Source: an uncultured Clostridia bacterium
GTDB lineage: Bacteria > Bacillota > Clostridia > Oscillospirales > Oscillospiraceae
Direction: 5' to 3'
Assembly: GCA_946531435.1 (NCBI GenBank)
Contig: CAMNAO010000003.1
Location: 1-64,000, forward strand
Length of the DNA stretch: 64,000 nucleotides
Made by a program: the position numbers and the translations under genes. Below, one piece after another: positions 60,478 through 64,000 of this stretch; position 1 is the first letter of the stretch; the number at the start of each line of letters is the position of its first letter. A model generated the notes under the pieces. The model did not search any database, had not been told where the DNA came from, and saw only the letters and a list, made by a program, of their open reading frames with translations.

Positions 60478-61506
60478 ATGAGAGAGGAATTATTTAACAA
60501 AGTTCATGGCGTCGTCTATATCCCGACCCGCTCCTACAACGCATACCAGACATGGCGGGATTATTCCGACGCCGAGACCGAGCGCGATCTGGGCTATGCA
60601 CAGAGTCTGGGTTTCAACGCGATCCGCCTCTGGCAGAGCTTTGAGTATTGGAGAGAGGAACCGCAGCTTTTCCAAGAACGTTTTGAAAACCTTTTGAATA
60701 CGGCTTCCTCAAAGGGGATCCTCGTGATGCCTTCCCTGTTTGAATGCTGCGGCAGGGAACCTACCAAAGCTAACATTGAGGATACGAATCAGCTGACAGC
60801 TGAGGCCATCCGCAGTCCCGGATCCACGATGACCAACGATCCTGCCCGTTGGGAGGAACCGATGGCCTTTGTGGACTGGTTTATGGGGCTATATAAGAAT
60901 GATTGTCGCTTACTGGCCATAGAGGCCACCAACGAACCGAAGTCCTCCAACGATCATCGCTTTGGCGTTGCCGTTGCCGAACGGATGCGGCGTTTTTCCG
61001 GTTCTCTCCCGATCACCATAGGCAGCCAGGAACTGGTGGATAACCTGCTGTATACCGATTGTGTGGATATCTATCAGACTCACGAGAATTTTGTCCTCTC
61101 TGAGGCACAGCTGAAAACCACGCTGAGCCGGATCCGGATGGTTCAGGAGGTCAGCGGGAAACCAATTTGGATCGCAGAATGGCAGCGTTTTCGCAACACC
61201 CAGTTTAACAGTTTCAGCGATGACGCGCATTTTACCAGGCAGGATGTGCTTCCCGATCATGCGCATCTCGCCGAAGTATTGAGAGATACGGGCGTCGGCA
61301 CCTTTCTGTGGAGTCTGATGCTGAAGCCGGCTTATCTGACAGTCTCCCGACGCCATGGAACGTTCAGTGGCGTCTTTCACGAAGACGGCAGCGTCTACTC
61401 CCTGGCCGACGCAAGAGCCATCGCCGGGGATCCCACCCTGGAGCTTCCGGAAAATCATACACTTCCAACGCAATTTGAACGCGTAGTCGCACTGTGCGAT
61501 CAATAA
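60478..61506 (+). CDS. Clan-A glycoside hydrolase (GH5-like), cytoplasmic
   Basis: 342 residues from ATG 60478 (AAAAGGAGAGTACT upstream). Barrel signs: 'QSLGFNAIRLWQSFEYWRE', then LLAIEATNEPKSS with the acid/base Glu153 in NEP, and GKPIWIAEWQRF with the nucleophile Glu234. This pair of NEP and E-W/E is typical of clan A. No signal peptide, so it acts on an imported short glycoside. The exact family cannot be given. First gene of the LacI-controlled operon. Confidence 0.8.
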   Translation: MREELFNKVHGVVYIPTRSYNAYQTWRDYSDAETERDLGYAQSLGFNAIRLWQSFEYWREEPQLFQERFENLLNTASSKGILVMPSLFECCGREPTKANIEDTNQLTAEAIRSPGSTMTNDPARWEEPMAFVDWFMGLYKNDCRLLAIEATNEPKSSNDHRFGVAVAERMRRFSGSLPITIGSQELVDNLLYTDCVDIYQTHENFVLSEAQLKTTLSRIRMVQEVSGKPIWIAEWQRFRNTQFNSFSDDAHFTRQDVLPDHAHLAEVLRDTGVGTFLWSLMLKPAYLTVSRRHGTFSGVFHEDGSVYSLADARAIAGDPTLELPENHTLPTQFERVVALCDQ

Positions 61507-61519
61507 AGGAGCAACTGAA

Positions 61520-62242
61520 ATGGAGCTATTGGAGTTGAAGGCCGCGGTGGTTGCCGGGAACAAAGAGCTGCCGAAACAAAATCTCGTGAAATACAGCTGG
61601 GGAAACGTGGGCGCCATCGACCGTGAAAAAGGCGTCATTGTCATCAAGCCCGTGGGTATGCCCTACGACGAATTGACCGTCGAGAATGTCAGCGTTGTGG
61701 ATCTGGATGGTAAGGTGCTGGAGGGGCCGTTTGCCCCCTCGGTGGACCTCCCCATCGATATGGAGCTCTTCAAAGGTTTTCCTCAGATCAACGCCATCGT
61801 TCATACTCACTCCACCTACGCAACGATGTGGGCCCAGGCCGGAATGGACATCCCCTGCTTCGGCACCACCCACGCGGATTATTTTTACAGGTCCATCCCC
61901 TGTACGAGACAGCTCACCGACGACGAGATCAACGGCGACTTCGAACGATTGACCGGGCAGGTCATCCTGGAGCGCTTCCGGGGCCTGGATCCCGTTGCCA
62001 CGCCGGGCGTGCTGGTGGCAGGGCATGGCGTTTTCACCTGGGGAAAAGACGTTTATGACGCGGTTCACAAGAGCGTGGTCCTGGAAGAGATCGCCAAAAT
62101 GGCCTTCGGCACAAGGCTGCTTTTCCCGGAAGCCCAACCCGTTCCCGCTGCCCTCATGGATCGGCATTATTTCAGAAAACACGGGGTAAACGCTTATTTC
62201 GCCCACGACGACTACGGTCACGGTATGGTAGACCATGATTGA
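61520..62242 (+). CDS. AraD/class II aldolase family (ribulose-5-phosphate 4-epimerase-like)
   Basis: 240 residues. 'LVKYSWGNVGAIDREKGVIVIKP' and 'LDLPIDMELFKGFPQINAIVHTHSTYATMW' with the zinc His pair HTH, 'GTTHADYFYRSIPC', and a third zinc His in 'VLVAGHGVFTWGKD' follow AraD/SgbE/UlaF closely. It epimerises L-ribulose-5-phosphate to D-xylulose-5-phosphate or cleaves a related ketose phosphate. The next two genes encode transketolase, so pentose phosphate output is likely. Confidence 0.88.
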   Translation: MELLELKAAVVAGNKELPKQNLVKYSWGNVGAIDREKGVIVIKPVGMPYDELTVENVSVVDLDGKVLEGPFAPSVDLPIDMELFKGFPQINAIVHTHSTYATMWAQAGMDIPCFGTTHADYFYRSIPCTRQLTDDEINGDFERLTGQVILERFRGLDPVATPGVLVAGHGVFTWGKDVYDAVHKSVVLEEIAKMAFGTRLLFPEAQPVPAALMDRHYFRKHGVNAYFAHDDYGHGMVDHD

Positions 62243-62252
62243 GGTGATACGG

Positions 62253-63116
62253 ATGCCAGAACTGACAAAGGAAAAGGATCTTGCGCTCAGGCGTTTTGCC
62301 GCCTCGATCCGTATCGAGCTGCTCAAGGAACTGGCTTCCTTGGGATTCGGCCATATCGGAGGGTCCCTAAGCATTGTGGATCTGCTTGCAGTCCTGTACG
62401 GTGAGGTCATGAGGATCGACCCTAAGAATCCCCACTGGGAAAAGCGCGATAAGTTGATTGTCTCCAAGGGGCACAGCGGTCCCGCAGTCTATGCCGCACT
62501 GGCGCTGAAAGGGTACTTCCCCCCCGATATGCTGAAAACCCTGAATCAGGGAGGTACCTCTCTTCCCAGCCACTGCGATCGCAGTAAGACGCCCGGTATC
62601 GACGCCACCACCGGCTCCCTCGGCCAGGGAGCATCTGAGGCCGTGGGCATCGCCCTTGCCGAAAGGCTCGGGAAAACAGGCTGCCGTACCTATCTGATCC
62701 TGGGAGACGGAGAACTCCAGGAGGGCCAGTGCTGGGAGGCGATCATGTTCGCCGCGTCCCATCGGTTAGAGGGGCTCACCGTATTTGTGGATAACAACAA
62801 GCGTCAGCTGGACGGATATCTGGAGGACATTCAGACGCCCTTTGATCTCGCGGAAAAGTTCCGCTCCTTCGGCTGCCATGTGCTGCGGGCGGACGGCCAC
62901 GACGTACGGGCCATACACAATGCCATCCGGGAGGCGGAGGCCTTCGGAAACACCGTCCATGTCATCCTGCTGGACACCATCAAAGGGAAAGGGATCCGCG
63001 AGGTGGAGGAGACCGTCGCCAACCACAGCATGACGATCTCTCCCCAGCAGTGCAACCGATGGATGACGGAGCTGGAGCAGGCGCTGCATTCCATTGGGAA
63101 GGAGACAAGCGTATGA
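62253..63116 (+). CDS. Transketolase, N-terminal subunit
   Basis: 287 residues from ATG 62253 (TTGAGGTGATACGG upstream; an ATG at 62235 overlaps the previous gene). Thiamine-diphosphate and Mg motif GDGELQEG then NNKRQLDG, with 'KGHSGPAVYAAL' and 'GSLGQGASEAVGIAL' before it. This is the pyrophosphate-binding half of a split transketolase, common in Clostridia and archaea. Works only with the following subunit. Confidence 0.93.
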   Translation: MPELTKEKDLALRRFAASIRIELLKELASLGFGHIGGSLSIVDLLAVLYGEVMRIDPKNPHWEKRDKLIVSKGHSGPAVYAALALKGYFPPDMLKTLNQGGTSLPSHCDRSKTPGIDATTGSLGQGASEAVGIALAERLGKTGCRTYLILGDGELQEGQCWEAIMFAASHRLEGLTVFVDNNKRQLDGYLEDIQTPFDLAEKFRSFGCHVLRADGHDVRAIHNAIREAEAFGNTVHVILLDTIKGKGIREVEETVANHSMTISPQQCNRWMTELEQALHSIGKETSV

Positions 63117-64000
63117 GTATCATCTATGACGGAAGTCCGGAACCCCGGCCCATGAAGGCGACCATCAGCCGGACCATCGCTGCGGTCGCGGAGAACGATC
63201 CGAAGATCCTTTACCTGGACGCAGACCTCATGAGCTGCATTGGAATGGCTGATTGGGCAAAGGAGCATCCGGACAGAGCAATCGCCTGCGGGATCGCCGA
63301 GGCGAACATGGTGGGCATCGCCGCCGGGCTCTCCTCGATGGGTTGGAAGCCCATTGTTCATTCCTTCGGCGTATTCGCCTCCCGGCGGTGCTTCGACCAG
63401 GTTTTTCTCTCCTGCGGATACGCGAAAAACAGCATTCTCATCATCGGCACTGATCCCGGCGTCACGGCGGAATATAACGGCGGGACGCATATGCCGCTGG
63501 AAGACCTGGCGCTTATGCGGGCGATTCCCGGTTCCACGGTCGTCGAAGCCTCTGACGCCAGTATGTTTTCGGCTGTCCTTCCTCAGCTCAAGGACCGGGA
63601 GGGCGTGAATTACATTCGGGTCGGGAGAAAAATGTATGCCAGGATCTACTCGGAAGATCACCCATTCACCGTAGGAAAGGGCGAAGTTCTGCGGGACGGA
63701 TGCGATCTGACCATCGTTGCCTCCGGAATCATGCTGGAGAAGGCGCTGTCCGCCGCGGCAATTCTGGCAGAAAGGGGCGTCTCCGCCGCTGTGCTGGATC
63801 TATTCACCGTCAAGCCGCTGGATACCGAGCTCATTGAGCGCTATGCCGCAAGGACCGGCAGGATGGTTGTCGCGGAAAATCACAACAAGGTCGGCGGGCT
63901 TTTCAGCGCGATCTCTGCCGCCCTTGCAGAGACCTGCCCCATTCCGCTCCGGGCCGTCGCGGTAGAGGAGCGCTTCGGAGAGGTGGGCAGCAGAGATTAT
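63113..64000 (+). CDS. Transketolase, C-terminal subunit (runs off the window)
   Basis: Starts at ATG 63113, overlapping the stop of the N-terminal subunit (ATGA); 296 codons are visible and no stop is reached. 'LYLDADLMSCIGMADWAK', 'GIAEANMVGIAAGLSSMGW' (catalytic Glu), 'FGVFASRRCFDQVFLSC' and the C-terminal Rossmann part 'VASGIMLEKALSAAAIL' match the pyrimidine-binding and C-terminal domains. Typical length is about 310-320 residues, so the gene is missing only its last codons. Confidence 0.93.
   Translation, partial: MSIIYDGSPEPRPMKATISRTIAAVAENDPKILYLDADLMSCIGMADWAKEHPDRAIACGIAEANMVGIAAGLSSMGWKPIVHSFGVFASRRCFDQVFLSCGYAKNSILIIGTDPGVTAEYNGGTHMPLEDLALMRAIPGSTVVEASDASMFSAVLPQLKDREGVNYIRVGRKMYARIYSEDHPFTVGKGEVLRDGCDLTIVASGIMLEKALSAAAILAERGVSAAVLDLFTVKPLDTELIERYAARTGRMVVAENHNKVGGLFSAISAALAETCPIPLRAVAVEERFGEVGSRDY

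Noticed and set aside
1..64000. CRISPR arrays, rRNA, tRNA genes, prophage structural genes
   Set aside because: I saw no repeat-spacer pattern, no tRNA-like cloverleaf with CCA context and no capsid/tail proteins. This was by eye; a covariance-model scan would be decisive.

Overview
The window looks like the chromosome of an anaerobic, gut- or rumen-type Firmicute, most probably a Clostridia member of moderately high GC. The signs are strong AAGGAGG-type ribosome sites, an anaerobic sulfatase-maturing radical SAM enzyme, a pyrophosphate-type phosphofructokinase, a split transketolase, a class M sirtuin with its macrodomain partner, and an AAA/DUF4143 ATPase. A Tat-type lipoprotein signal on the solute-binding protein would also fit Coriobacteriia, so the assignment is a judgement and not a proof.

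Left part (1-9 kb) is accessory and worn. It carries a ParE/Phd-type toxin-antitoxin pair, an AAA/DUF4143 ATPase, a five-gene cluster with two metallophosphoesterases around two antitoxin-like small proteins, a VOC protein, a radical SAM protein, and at least six gene remnants (PD-(D/E)XK nuclease tail, DUF6591-like tail, XRE tail, TetR piece and others). 9-17 kb holds a pectinacetylesterase-like hydrolase, a heterodimeric ABC exporter, and an Rrf2 / PPOX-ferredoxin / Zn-macrodomain / sirtuin set. At 17.2-17.5 kb there is a tyrosine-recombinase tail and a perfect 21-bp inverted repeat element, a likely scar of mobile DNA. 17.5-24.9 kb has esterases, a ceramidase-like hydrolase, a deformylase-like protein, a rhodanese, a self-regulated TetR/ICMT pair and a conserved protein of unknown role. 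25-34 kb has a D-aminoacylase-type amidohydrolase, an IlvD/Edd dehydratase, a partner-switching module (STAS, HATPase, SpoIIE phosphatase) and two YdcF-type proteins.

The most striking part is 34.6-59 kb. An anaerobic sulfatase maturase and an oligopeptide-type ABC importer lie beside two operons. The minus-strand operon encodes a phosphoglucose-isomerase, two GH3 glycosidases and a C-type sulfatase. The plus-strand operon encodes a second C-type sulfatase, class II aldolase, creatininase-like amidohydrolase, PPi-type phosphofructokinase, alpha/beta hydrolase, triosephosphate-isomerase-like protein, a LarA-like protein and a TauE-type anion exporter. None of the enzymes has a signal peptide. 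Three well-formed sigma-A promoters, in front of the importer, the isomerase operon and the sulfatase operon, each carry the same palindrome, ATTAATT-N9-AATTAAT, within 6-9 bp downstream of the -10 box. I infer one co-repressed regulon that imports sulfated glycosides, opens and desulfates them in the cytoplasm, feeds the sugar through a private PPi-dependent glycolysis and exports the sulfur anion. The regulator is not identified here.

The right end (59-64 kb) is a LacI-controlled operon with a cytoplasmic clan-A glycosidase, an AraD-like aldolase/epimerase and both transketolase halves; the last gene runs off the window.
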